DNA from: JBCCFK01 sp965262315
Lineage (GTDB): Bacteria; Actinomycetota; Acidimicrobiia; Acidimicrobiales; UBA8592
DNA: 64,000 bases
Assembly (NCBI GenBank): GCA_965262315.1
Contig: CBDHFJ010000027.1
Coordinates: 22,791-86,790, forward strand
Direction: 5' to 3'
In this document: positions 22,007 through 30,587 of the stretch, piece by piece
Layout: each line of letters starts with the position of its first letter
How positions within the stretch are numbered: position 1 is the first letter of the stretch
The notes under the pieces: generated by a model
The model's database searches: none
Told to the model about the DNA's origin: nothing
Seen by the model: only the letters and a program-made list of their open reading frames with translations
Position numbers and translations under genes: made by a program

Positions 22007-23437
22007 TCAGACGAGTTCGGGCTCCGGTTCGGGCTCGTCGCTGCGCACCGGTGCCGCGGGCGGGGCCGGCGGCACCTCGGTCCGGCGGTCCCGTCGCAGC
22101 CACCAGCGCCGGGCGAACCAGACCACGGGCACGATCCACACGAAGGGCACGATCGCAGCCACGGCCAGCACGATCACGGCGACGACCGTCGTGAAGAAGT
22201 CCCAGCTGTCGCCCAACACGTCGGTGAACCCGGGCAGCGAGGTGTCCTCGACGAAACGAACGTCGGCGTCGTCGATCCGGTCGAAGGCCACCCCGACCCG
22301 CAACGGTTGGCCGTCGAAGCCGGCCGCGTCGGCTCGGACGTTGACCTGCGAGGAGCCGGTCCCCGGCGCTTCGGTGCTCGCGTAGGCGACCACCGAGGCA
22401 CCAGGTTCCACGGCATCGGGGGCATCGACGAACGTGAAGTCGCGGGGGTCGAGATCGAGCCCGAAGTCCCGGATCTCGATGCCCACCATCGGGTTCGTGC
22501 CGGTGTTGGTGACCTCGACACAGATGGTGAAGACCTCACCCTCGTCGACCCGCAGGTTGTCCGTGCCGGGGCAGCGGCTGCCGTCCCCGGCGCCCTCGTG
22601 GAAGCTGACGGCGAACTCGCCGGTGGCCTCCACCGCCGGCGGGGCGGCCTCGGTGAGCGTGAGGAAGATCGTGGCCAGGTCCACCTGGTCCTGCAGCGTC
22701 CGCAGCTGGCCGCGGAGCTGCTCGAGCAGGGTCTCCCGCTCCAGCAGCTGAAGCTCGAGTTCGGCGACGCGGGCCGAGTCGGTGGCGGTCTCCAGGAAGC
22801 CTCGGAGGCGCTCCACGCTGGCGGTCGCGGTGGTGATCCGGCTCTCCAGGTCGACCACCCGCTCGGTCACGTCGTCGGCGCTGATCGTCTGGCCGCGCAG
22901 CTCCCCGAGCCCCTCCAGGCGGGTCAGCGCCTCCTGGAAGTCCTCGGGGAGCACCTTGAACTCCAGCGTGGTGCGTGCGGTGTCGCTGATCGTGGTGTTC
23001 TCACCGAAGACCAGGCCGCCCAGCCCGGCGATGGCGGTCTTGGCCTGCGACGTGGCCAGGGTGACGTCGTCGACCACCACGTCCACGTTGGCCACGAAGA
23101 TGATCGATCGACCGAGGTCGGCCGGTGACGTGGTGGGCGGTTGGACCCGCTGGGCGCCCGTGTCGGCCCCACCGCCGGCCTCGGCGGACTCCTCCATCGC
23201 TCCGTCGTCCGTCGGCTCCTCGGCGAAGTCCTCGTCGGATGCATCGACCCGGAGTGCTCCGCCATCATCGCTGGACGCGTCATCGCCGGACGCCGGCTCG
23301 GCCGCGGGCTCCTCTGCGAGCTCTGATGTCGCAGTCCCCTCGTCATCGTCGTCGCCGGCACAGCCCGCCACCACGAGGGCCAGCGCCAAAAACAGCGCCA
23401 GCCACCTGTTCGTCTGCTTCCCGTCCATCCCGCGCAT
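22007..23437 (-). CDS. DUF4349 lipoprotein with coiled coil and C-terminal membrane helix
   Basis: A 476-residue protein. Lipobox ALVVAGC places the lipid Cys near residue 26; an acidic, Ser/Ala-rich linker follows to about 105. The DUF4349 domain (SIIFVANVDVVVDDV to about residue 260) contains a central coiled coil (TTATASVERLRGFLETA through LLERETLLEQLRGQL, shortened). A beta-sandwich-like domain with two Cys (SRCPGT, FTICVEV) follows, then one transmembrane helix at about 425-450 and a basic, Pro-rich cytoplasmic tail. Being anchored at both ends it could sense envelope state; function is unknown. Confidence 0.85.
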   Translation of the reverse strand: MRGMDGKQTNRWLALFLALALVVAGCAGDDDDEGTATSELAEEPAAEPASGDDASSDDGGALRVDASDEDFAEEPTDDGAMEESAEAGGGADTGAQRVQPPTTSPADLGRSIIFVANVDVVVDDVTLATSQAKTAIAGLGGLVFGENTTISDTARTTLEFKVLPEDFQEALTRLEGLGELRGQTISADDVTERVVDLESRITTATASVERLRGFLETATDSARVAELELQLLERETLLEQLRGQLRTLQDQVDLATIFLTLTEAAPPAVEATGEFAVSFHEGAGDGSRCPGTDNLRVDEGEVFTICVEVTNTGTNPMVGIEIRDFGLDLDPRDFTFVDAPDAVEPGASVVAYASTEAPGTGSSQVNVRADAAGFDGQPLRVGVAFDRIDDADVRFVEDTSLPGFTDVLGDSWDFFTTVVAVIVLAVAAIVPFVWIVPVVWFARRWWLRRDRRTEVPPAPPAAPVRSDEPEPEPELV

Positions 23438-23534
23438 CGGATCCTCCCGGTCCTCGTCCGCCTGGTGTTGCGAACTGAGACGACGGTGGGACCGGGCCGG
23501 GTTCCCGCCGGTGGAGCAGCGACTACGGACCGGG

Positions 23535-24095
23535 TCAGGCCCGGGCCGCAGACCAGGCGGCCGCCGTCAGGTGATAGAGCACATGCCGCTCGAGTCGGTG
23601 CCCGGACTCGAGGCTCGGGTGGTCGAACGGGCTCGCTGGATGAAGCACCAGCCCGATCCGACGCATGACAGCCTCGGAAGGCGTGTTGGTGGTTGCCGTG
23701 AAGGACACCACCTCGTCGAGACCCAAGGTGTCGAACGCGTGCGCCAGCACCGCCCGTGCCGCCTCGGTGGCATAGCCGTACCCCCAGGCCGCCCGAGCCA
23801 GACGCCAGCCGATCTCGGTGGCCGGTGTCCACGACTGCTCGAACGGCGCCACCGAGAGGCCGACGAACCCGATGAACGTCCGCTCGGCCACGACCTCGAC
23901 GGCCCACAGGCCCCAGCCGCGCTCGGCGATGCGTCCGTGCTCCCGGTCGATCATCGCGTCGGATTCCGCGCGCGACAGCGGCGCCGGGAAGTGTTCCATG
24001 ACGATCGGATCCGAGTTCAGCGCCGCGAACGGCTCGCGGTCGGCGTCCCGCCACTGACGCAGCAGGAGGCGATCGGTCCGCAGCTCAGTCGCCAC
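23535..24095 (-). CDS. GNAT-family N-acetyltransferase (RimJ/RimL type)
   Basis: The 186-residue protein starts VATELRTDRLLLRQWRDAD and has the acetyl-CoA motif A as IGWRLARAAWGYGYATEAARAV (R-x-x-W-G-x-G-Y-A-T-E), then FTATTNTPSEAVMRRIGL. It belongs to the Acetyltransf_3 group that modifies ribosomal proteins or small amines. The GTG start at 24095 overlaps the end of the acyl-CoA ligase gene by 11 nt, so they are likely one transcript. Substrate is unknown. Confidence 0.87.
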   Translation of the reverse strand: MATELRTDRLLLRQWRDADREPFAALNSDPIVMEHFPAPLSRAESDAMIDREHGRIAERGWGLWAVEVVAERTFIGFVGLSVAPFEQSWTPATEIGWRLARAAWGYGYATEAARAVLAHAFDTLGLDEVVSFTATTNTPSEAVMRRIGLVLHPASPFDHPSLESGHRLERHVLYHLTAAAWSAARA

Positions 24096-25596
24096 GGCCG
24101 AGATCGCCCTGCTCCACGGTGACCAGCGCCCCCCGGTCCACCTTGTCGGTGGCGTTGGTGGGCAACGACGCCACCAGACGGATGGCCTCGGGCAACTTGT
24201 AGGCGGCCAAGGCCTCGCCGCCGTGGCTCCGGAGTTCCTCGAGCGTGGGCGGATCGCCGTGATCGGCGGGCACCACCACTGCGACGCCGACCTCACCCAT
24301 CACGTCGTCGGGTCGCGGGGCGATCGCCACCTCGGCCACCTTCGGGTGGGTGGAGAGCACGGCCTCGACTTCGAGGGGGTAGACGTTGTACCCGCCCCGG
24401 ATGAACATCTCGGTGGTCCGGCCCGCCAGCCGGTAGCAGCCCCGATCGTCCACCAGGGCCAGGTCCCCGGTGCGCAACCAGCCGTCCACCAGCGTGTCGG
24501 CCGTGACGTCGGGCTGATTCCAGTAGCCGCTCATCACCGCATCGGAACGCAGCCAGAGCTCGCCGACCTGGCCCTCGGCCACCGGCGCGCCGTCCGGATC
24601 GCAGATCCGGGCCTCGACGCCGGGTCGGGGTCGGCCGACGGTGTGGAGCGCCTCCTCGTCGTCGGCATCGAGGGCCGTGCCCAGTCCGACACCACCGGAC
24701 TCGGTCGAGCTGTAGCGGATGGACCAGGGCGCGCCGAACAGCTCACGCCCGGCCGCGACCAACCCGGGAGACGCCAGCGCTCCCCCGGTGACGATGGCCT
24801 GCACACAGCTGAAGTCGAAGCGATCGAGATCCGCGACGCGGAGCATGAGCGCGACCTGCGGCGCGATCGCGGCAACGGCCGGCATTCGGTAGTGGTCGAT
24901 CAGCTCCAGGACGGCCTCGGCGCGCCACTTCTCGAGCAGGTGGGTGGTGCCGCCGCTGGCCAGCAGCCACGGCAACTTCGTCATCACACCGACGTGCGCG
25001 AATTCGGTGCTGGCGTACCGATGGCCACCACCGCCCCAGGAACCACCGGTGTCCAGGTCGGCGATGACCTGCAGTTGCCGATTCTCGTACCACGCACCCT
25101 TCGGTTGTCCGCTGCTGCCGGACGTGAAGCACACGGCCACCGGGCGCCCCGGGTCCGGAGCGAGCGGCGGTGGCGCCTCGCCGATCACCCGCTCCGAGGC
25201 CAGGATCTCCTCGGGCGACTCGGCCAACGTGATCAGCTCGACATCGCTGTCGTCGGGGACACCGGCGAGTTGGTCGTCGCCGGCGGCGAGGACGAGGTCC
25301 GGCACCAGCGTCTCGAGGGCGGCAGCACGCTCGCGTGCGGTGAACCGAGGGTTGATGCCCGCGGTGACGGCGCCCACCTTGGCCGCGGCCAGGTACGCAA
25401 CGACGTAGTCGACCCGACTGGGCAGGCACAGCGCGAGGACGTCGCCTTCGTCGATGCCCCGGGTCACCAGCCAGGCCGCGGCCTCATCGGACAGCCGATC
25501 GAGCTCGGCATACGTGAGGTCCCACCCGGTGTGGGTGCGGTACGCGGCCGTGTCCGCATGGTCACGGCCGGCTCGGTTGATCACCTCCGGCAGCAT
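24085..25596 (-). CDS. AMP-dependent acyl-CoA synthetase/ligase
   Basis: A 503-residue ANL-superfamily enzyme that forms an acyl-adenylate and then the CoA thioester. Motifs: A3 VCFTSGSSGQPKG, A5 IRYSSTESGGVG, A7 GWLRTGDLA, A8 GRTTEMFIRGGYNVYPLEVE, and the A10 Lys in NATDKVDRG. The carboxylate specificity cannot be read from the sequence; fatty or aromatic acids are likely. ATG 25596 is the natural start. It is followed by a GNAT gene with an 11-nt overlap. Confidence 0.9.
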   Translation of the reverse strand: MLPEVINRAGRDHADTAAYRTHTGWDLTYAELDRLSDEAAAWLVTRGIDEGDVLALCLPSRVDYVVAYLAAAKVGAVTAGINPRFTARERAAALETLVPDLVLAAGDDQLAGVPDDSDVELITLAESPEEILASERVIGEAPPPLAPDPGRPVAVCFTSGSSGQPKGAWYENRQLQVIADLDTGGSWGGGGHRYASTEFAHVGVMTKLPWLLASGGTTHLLEKWRAEAVLELIDHYRMPAVAAIAPQVALMLRVADLDRFDFSCVQAIVTGGALASPGLVAAGRELFGAPWSIRYSSTESGGVGLGTALDADDEEALHTVGRPRPGVEARICDPDGAPVAEGQVGELWLRSDAVMSGYWNQPDVTADTLVDGWLRTGDLALVDDRGCYRLAGRTTEMFIRGGYNVYPLEVEAVLSTHPKVAEVAIAPRPDDVMGEVGVAVVVPADHGDPPTLEELRSHGGEALAAYKLPEAIRLVASLPTNATDKVDRGALVTVEQGDLGRGD

Positions 25597-25649
25597 CGCC
25601 GACCGAATCTACTCCCCGTCGCGGACGATCCGTACACCGGTCGGTGCCG

Positions 25650-26288
25650 TCAGGTCCGGTGCAGGACCGCCCAGATGCCGGTGCCGGCACGGCTGGCCAC
25701 ACCGCCCCACTCCCCCGGCATCGCGGCCGCGACATCGGCCGCAGGCAGGTGGATCGGTGTCTGCTCGCCCACGGTGTTGACCCATACCAAGCGACCGTCG
25801 GAAGCGAGGATCCGATCCAGCTCGTCGGGGAACAGCAACGCGTTGACCATGACGACGACGTCGACGGAGGCGTCGGGGAAGGGCATCCTCGACGCGTCAC
25901 CGCGCAGCCGCGGGGCCAGCTCGGCAGGCGCGTGCGCCAACATCTCGCGCGAGATGTCCAGCGCGGCAGCCGGCCGGCGGTCGCGCTCGACGAGGACTCT
26001 CGTGCCCATCCCCGTGCCGGACCCAAGCTCGACAACGGTCCCGTCGGGCACGTCCCCGCGATCGAGGGCGTCGTGCAAGGGGGCCCACCGCTCGGGGGCG
26101 AACCGTTCGGCGCGGTCCCACTCGGCCGCCATCCCGTCGAACAGTGCCGCGATCTTGCCCGCCCGCTCGGGGTCCCACGCACCCTCGAAGGCCACCTGCC
26201 GGGTGACCTTGCGAATTGGACTGTCGGCACCGCCGAGGTGGTCAGGCGCCACGACGGGCAGGACGGGATCGAGCTCGGTGACGGTCAC
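25650..26288 (-). CDS. Class I SAM-dependent methyltransferase
   Basis: A 212-residue methyltransferase of the Methyltransf_11 type. VVELGSGTGMGTRVLVE is motif I, AALDISREMLAHAP the acidic strand-2 end, and FPDASVDVVVMVNALLFPDEL motif post I/II. The start is GTG 26288, five nt after the upstream YgjP-like stop, so both genes are likely cotranscribed. The C-terminus is GIWAVLHRT. Substrate unknown. Confidence 0.82.
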   Translation of the reverse strand: MTVTELDPVLPVVAPDHLGGADSPIRKVTRQVAFEGAWDPERAGKIAALFDGMAAEWDRAERFAPERWAPLHDALDRGDVPDGTVVELGSGTGMGTRVLVERDRRPAAALDISREMLAHAPAELAPRLRGDASRMPFPDASVDVVVMVNALLFPDELDRILASDGRLVWVNTVGEQTPIHLPAADVAAAMPGEWGGVASRAGTGIWAVLHRT

Positions 26289-26292
26289 CGGG

Positions 26293-26907
26293 TCAGTCTG
26301 CCCGATAGGCGTCGTCCGCGAGCCCCAGCGACATGGCGTCGAGGAACCCCTCCGCCCGCTCGCGTCGAGGAAAGCGGTCTTCGAGCGCCCGGAACCGGGG
26401 GCCATGACCGGCCTCGACCAGGTGGGCAAGCTCATGAACGATCACGTGGTCGAGCACGTAGGCCGGCACCCGACGCAGGCGCGAGCTGATGCGGATCTCG
26501 CCGGTGCCGGGCGAGCACGAACCCCACCGCTTCTGCTGGTTGGTCACCCAACGGATCGACGCCGGCCGGGGGAGGCCGTACTCGTCCGCGAGGCGAGCGG
26601 CGCGAGCGCTGAGGTCCAACTCGCCGGCCGCCATGTCCCGGGCGCGGGCCACCCGGCCGACGAGCTCGGCGACGGTCTCGGCCTCCTGGGTGGCATTCAT
26701 CCAAGCCGGGATGCGAACCTCGACGACGCCGTCCACGAACCGGGCCGAGCTGGTCTTGCGGCGGCGACCGCTCCGGATGACCCGGACACGGGGCTCGCCC
26801 GTCGAGGCGTCGAGCCCGTCGACCTCGACCGCGTCAGCCGACACCTCGCCGCCGAGGGAGTCCTCGACGCCGGGAGCGAACCCCGGCAGAGTCGGTTCGA
26901 CGGCCAT
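26293..26907 (-). CDS. YgjP-like (M48-related, DUF45) metal-dependent protease
   Basis: A 204-residue protein with zinc motif VIVHELAHLVEAGHGPRF (HExxH plus a His six residues on) and the family box WVTNQQKRWGSCSPGTGEIRIS (shortened: KRWGSCS) before it. YgjP-like proteins resemble SprT/Wss1 metallopeptidases. ATG 26907 is preferred because a TACCGT box lies 6 nt before it; an ATG at 26952 would extend it by 15 residues. It is divergent from serS. Confidence 0.87.
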   Translation of the reverse strand: MAVEPTLPGFAPGVEDSLGGEVSADAVEVDGLDASTGEPRVRVIRSGRRRKTSSARFVDGVVEVRIPAWMNATQEAETVAELVGRVARARDMAAGELDLSARAARLADEYGLPRPASIRWVTNQQKRWGSCSPGTGEIRISSRLRRVPAYVLDHVIVHELAHLVEAGHGPRFRALEDRFPRRERAEGFLDAMSLGLADDAYRAD

Positions 26908-26913
26908 GGGAAA

Positions 26914-26919
26914 ACGGTA
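26914..26919 (-). promoter_or_regulatory. Candidate -10 box of the YgjP-like gene
   Basis: TACCGT on the minus strand ends 6 nt before ATG 26907. Confidence 0.4.
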
Positions 26920-26980
26920 GCCATGCCCGCGCGCCGGCTCGTGCACCCTCAAATGTGGCCGAGCGGGTGAGGGCGGCCGG

Positions 26981-26986
26981 TAGCCT
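26981..26986 (+). promoter_or_regulatory. Candidate -10 box of serS
   Basis: TAGCCT ends 8 nt before GTG 26995. No T-box leader is seen. Confidence 0.35.
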
Positions 26987-26994
26987 CGGTTGCC

Positions 26995-28251
26995 GTGATC
27001 GACCTACGCAGACTTCGCGACGAGCCCGACTATCGCCAAGGGGCCGTGAACAAGGGTGCCTCCGCGGATTCCATCGACGATCTGCTCGATTTGGACGGTA
27101 CCCGGCGCGAGATCCAGCTGAAGGTCGAGGAGGCGAGGGCCCGATCCAACGCCGCGTCGAAGGAGATCGGCAAGGCGGACCCGGCCGAGCGCGAGGCCAA
27201 GATCGCGGCGGCCGGCGAGATCAAGGCGGAGCTACAGGCACTGGAAGCCGAGCTCACCGCCGCCAGCCAGGCAGCCGACGCGGCCGCCCTCCAGATGCCC
27301 AATCCGGCCACCGAGAGCAGTCCGGTCGGCGGTGAGGACGACTTCGTGGTCGTCCTCACGGACGGCGAGCCCACCGAGGCGCCGCCCATGGACCATGCCG
27401 AGTACGGCGAGTTCATGGGCTGGATCGAGACCGAGAAGGCGGCCCAGAACATGGGCAGTCGGTTCGCGTATCTGAAGGGTGAGGCGGTCCTGCTCGAGTT
27501 CGCCCTGGTCCAGTGGACGATGGCGAAGCTGGTGGCCAAGGGGTTCACCCCTGTGGTGACCCCGGTGCTGGTGCGCGAGGAGATGATGGTCGAAGCCGGG
27601 TTCTTCCCGACGGACCGGAACCAGGTGTACGAGCTCGGCGAAGACGACCTCTTCCTGATCGGGACCAGCGAGGTCGCGCTCGCGGGCCTCCATCGAGGCG
27701 ATCGACTCGACGCGGCACAGCTTCCGGCACGGTACGCCGGCTTCTCGTCGTGCTTCCGGCGCGAGGCCGGGACCTATGGCAAGGACACCCGGGGCATCTT
27801 CCGCGTGCACCAGTTCGACAAGGTCGAGATGTTTTCGTGGTGCGGCGCCGACGACTCGTGGGACGAGCTCGAGTTCCTGCGCGGCGTCGAGCAGGAGATC
27901 ATCGGCGAGCTCGGCTTTCCGTACCGCGTGATCGACGTGGCCACGGGCGACCTCGGAGCGGCAGCGGCGAAGAAGTACGACTGCGAGGTCTGGCTGCCCT
28001 CAGAGGGCCGGTACCGCGAGTTGACGAGCACCTCGAACTACACCGACTACTCGGCTCGACGCCTGAAGACCCGGGTGAAGGGCGACGACGGGACCGACCT
28101 CGCCCACACGTTGAACGGCACGGCCTGTGCGATCGGGCGCACGCTCGTCTTCATGATGGAGCACTGCCAGCAAGCCGACGGCTCGTTCGTCGTGCCCGAG
28201 GTCCTGCGTCCGTTCTGCGGCCTCGACGTGATCCAGCCGCCGGCGTCGTGA
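26995..28251 (+). CDS. serS: Seryl-tRNA synthetase
   Basis: A 418-residue class II synthetase of normal length. The N-terminal helical hairpin (about residues 25-100, rich in Glu, Ala and Lys) grips the long variable arm of tRNA-Ser. Motif 2 is SSCFRREAGTYGKDTRGIFR, motif 3 GTACAIGRTLVFMMEHCQ (shortened), and the conserved TSNYTDYSARRL and NGTACA boxes are present. The start is GTG 26995. It overlaps a GGCT-family gene by GTGA. Confidence 0.97.
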   Translation: MIDLRRLRDEPDYRQGAVNKGASADSIDDLLDLDGTRREIQLKVEEARARSNAASKEIGKADPAEREAKIAAAGEIKAELQALEAELTAASQAADAAALQMPNPATESSPVGGEDDFVVVLTDGEPTEAPPMDHAEYGEFMGWIETEKAAQNMGSRFAYLKGEAVLLEFALVQWTMAKLVAKGFTPVVTPVLVREEMMVEAGFFPTDRNQVYELGEDDLFLIGTSEVALAGLHRGDRLDAAQLPARYAGFSSCFRREAGTYGKDTRGIFRVHQFDKVEMFSWCGADDSWDELEFLRGVEQEIIGELGFPYRVIDVATGDLGAAAAKKYDCEVWLPSEGRYRELTSTSNYTDYSARRLKTRVKGDDGTDLAHTLNGTACAIGRTLVFMMEHCQQADGSFVVPEVLRPFCGLDVIQPPAS

Positions 28252-28601
28252 CCGAACCCCCAATCGATCACCGCCTCGTCGCCTACGGGACACTCCAGCC
28301 CGGTGAGCCCAACTTCCATGTCGTCGAGCCGCTCGGCGGCTCGTGGCGCCAGGTGCGGGTGCGGGGACACGTCGGCACGTCCAGTTGGCGCGAGTATCAA
28401 GGGCTCCCCGCGTTCACCCCGGACCCCGACGCAGAACCGCTCGAGGTGTGGTTGCTCGAGACCGAGGCGCTGGCAACGGCCTGGCCGGACCTCGACGAGT
28501 TCGAGGGACCCGGCTACCGACGGGTCGCCGTGCCGATGTGGGACCCCAGCGGGAGTCCACTGGGCGAGGGCTGGATCTACCAGGCCCTCGACCCGGACTG
28601 A
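28248..28601 (+). CDS. Gamma-glutamylcyclotransferase-family protein (AIG2-like)
   Basis: A 117-residue protein with the family start VAYGTLQPGEPNF (YGxLxxG, the substrate loop) and the catalytic Glu likely in LDEFEGPGYRRVAV. GGCT/AIG2-like proteins cyclise gamma-glutamyl amines to 5-oxoproline. The exact substrate is unknown. The GTG start overlaps the serS stop, so it is read on the same message. Confidence 0.87.
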   Translation: MTEPPIDHRLVAYGTLQPGEPNFHVVEPLGGSWRQVRVRGHVGTSSWREYQGLPAFTPDPDAEPLEVWLLETEALATAWPDLDEFEGPGYRRVAVPMWDPSGSPLGEGWIYQALDPD

Positions 28602-28607
28602 GTCCGA

Positions 28608-29498
28608 TCAGGCCTCCGACGGTGCGGGGCCGGCAGCCTCGAACTCGGCCCGCACCTCTTCGTAGGTGAGGGGCTCGGTCTCGACCAGCGCCAACTCGCG
28701 GTCGCTCTTGTCGGCGCCGTGCCATTGGAAGAAGCGCACGACGATCCACGACCACAGGTAGATGCCGCCGCCGAGCTTCATGATCACGCCGGCGAGCTGC
28801 TGGTCGTTGGTGGCGCTGATGCCCCATACCCGCACACCGTGGTCGTAGGCCTCGTAGATGATGCCTTCGGCGAAGGTCAGGAAGCCCGCCGGGACGGTGG
28901 GGATCACCGACATCAGGAACAGATAGACGATCTGGCCTGGATTCGACAGGCGGAGCTCCGGCACCGGACCGATCACCGGGACCCACATCATCATGGCCGT
29001 CGTGAACACCAGGAAGTGCACGAGGTAGTGGAACGGACCGTTGTCGAGGCTGGTGTTGACGACCGACGTGAGGTGCGAGACCGCGATGACGACGTTGAAG
29101 GCCACCCCGGCGACGACGGGATGCGAGAGTCGTCGGGCCCACACGCCGGCGCGGCCATCGCTCGACATCACGAGCCGGGCCAGCCACTCGGGGGTGGCCA
29201 CCAGCAGCAGTGGCGGCACCACCATGGAGATGAGGAAGTGCTGGACCATGTGCGCGGAGTAGAGGTACTCCTCGGAGATGTCGTGCATCGGCCAGTCCGA
29301 CGCGATCCACAACAACACGATCGCGGCGACGTAGGCCACCGTGTTGCGCCGGGTCACGACCGGCTCGCCCGGCGGGACGGCATGGGGTGCGATGACGCGC
29401 ACCGCGTACCACGCGAGGGCGACCGCGCCGATCACGAGCATCCACACCTCGGGGTGCGGCTGCCAGCGCCAGATGTCGGTGTCAGCGGCGAGGATCAT
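28608..29498 (-). CDS. ctaG: Cytochrome c oxidase assembly protein CtaG (caa3 type)
   Basis: A 296-residue membrane protein with seven to eight helices. SAHMVQHFLISMVVPPLLL and SDWPMHDIS carry the His/Met residues of the caa3_CtaG family, which helps insert copper into the oxidase in Gram-positive bacteria. It is the last gene of the oxidase run, 51 nt after the subunit IV gene. The C-terminal tail is acidic and soluble. Confidence 0.9.
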   Translation of the reverse strand: MILAADTDIWRWQPHPEVWMLVIGAVALAWYAVRVIAPHAVPPGEPVVTRRNTVAYVAAIVLLWIASDWPMHDISEEYLYSAHMVQHFLISMVVPPLLLVATPEWLARLVMSSDGRAGVWARRLSHPVVAGVAFNVVIAVSHLTSVVNTSLDNGPFHYLVHFLVFTTAMMMWVPVIGPVPELRLSNPGQIVYLFLMSVIPTVPAGFLTFAEGIIYEAYDHGVRVWGISATNDQQLAGVIMKLGGGIYLWSWIVVRFFQWHGADKSDRELALVETEPLTYEEVRAEFEAAGPAPSEA

Positions 29499-29549
29499 CG
29501 TGGGCAGTCTCCCATCTCATCCCCCCGGTTGTCGTGGCGTCGGCCGAGC

Positions 29550-29972
29550 TCAGTGCTCGGCGTGGTCACCGCCCTGCCAAGCCCAGAGCAGCCAGACCGA
29601 TGCGATGATCGGGGGCACGGCCAGCAGCATCACCTTGGCGACCACGTGCCAGTCGGGCAGCCAGTCCATCGTGAACGCGAACACGCCGTACACCGGCCAC
29701 GCCAGTATCAAACCGGCCGCGATGAACTTGGTGAAGATCGCGTTGTCGTACTTGAGGTGCATGAAGTACGCCGCGACGAGCACGAACTTCAGGACCATCA
29801 ACACACAGAGGGTGAGGATCAGCAGCCACTCGGGCGCCTGGTGCACCGACTCGAAGTAGGTGAACACCTCGATGGCGGTCAGGATGCCGAGCCAGATGGC
29901 GATCTTGATGTACTCCCAGTCCGAGACGTGGCTCTGGTGCCCGGTGTCGGGAGCGTGATCGGTTGCGGTCAT
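29550..29972 (-). CDS. ctaF: Cytochrome c oxidase subunit IV
   Basis: A 140-residue protein with three to four membrane helices, including LILTLCVLMVLKFVLVAAYFMHLKYD with the Lys-Phe...MHL pattern of prokaryotic COX4. It stabilises the subunit I-III complex. It follows the subunit III gene by 9 nt. The short His-rich N-terminus (ATDHAPDTGHQSH) could bind metal. Confidence 0.88.
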   Translation of the reverse strand: MTATDHAPDTGHQSHVSDWEYIKIAIWLGILTAIEVFTYFESVHQAPEWLLILTLCVLMVLKFVLVAAYFMHLKYDNAIFTKFIAAGLILAWPVYGVFAFTMDWLPDWHVVAKVMLLAVPPIIASVWLLWAWQGGDHAEH

Positions 29973-29981
29973 CGCGATCTC

Positions 29982-30587
29982 CTACTGCGGGAACAGGTAG
30001 ACGATGGTGAAGATGACGATCCACACCACGTCGACGAAGTGCCAGTACAGCCCGATGATCTCGAGCTTCTCGGACTGTTGCGGTCCCAGCTTCCCCCGGA
30101 CCGACTGGATGTACATCGCCATCAACATGATGATGCCGAGCGAGACGTGGACCCCGTGGAATCCGGTCAGGGTGAAGAACGCCGAACCGAACAGGTTGGT
30201 GGTGTAGCCCAGGCCCTCGCGGTAGAACGCCGTGAACTCGTACACCTGCCCGCCGACGAAGACGGCGCCGAGCAGGGCCGTCGTCAGCAGCCAGATCTGG
30301 TTGCGACGGATGTCGTTGCGCTGGAGTGCGGTGATGGCGAGCACCACCGTCAACGAGCTCATGAGCAGCACGAACGACGACACCGACGTGAACGGGATGT
30401 CGAAGACGTCGTCGGGCCCGATGTCGTCGGGCCCGATCCGGCCCTTGTTCAAGAGGTAGACCGAGATCAGACCGCCGAAGAGCAGGCAGTCCGAGCCCAG
30501 GAAGACCCACATGCCCAGCTTCTCGTGGGAGATGCCGAGCGTCGTCGCATGATCGTCGTGCTCGTGGGCGATCGCCGCGTCAGCCAT
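29982..30587 (-). CDS. ctaE: Cytochrome c oxidase subunit III
   Basis: A 201-residue haem-copper oxidase subunit III with five membrane helices. Family landmarks: KLGMWVFLGSDCLLFGGLISVY, FREGLGYTTNLFGSAFFTLTGFHGVHV (shortened: FFTLTGFHGxHV) and the end WHFVDVVWIVIFTIVYLFPQ. It overlaps the subunit I stop by 8 nt and belongs to the same operon. Confidence 0.95.
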   Translation of the reverse strand: MADAAIAHEHDDHATTLGISHEKLGMWVFLGSDCLLFGGLISVYLLNKGRIGPDDIGPDDVFDIPFTSVSSFVLLMSSLTVVLAITALQRNDIRRNQIWLLTTALLGAVFVGGQVYEFTAFYREGLGYTTNLFGSAFFTLTGFHGVHVSLGIIMLMAMYIQSVRGKLGPQQSEKLEIIGLYWHFVDVVWIVIFTIVYLFPQ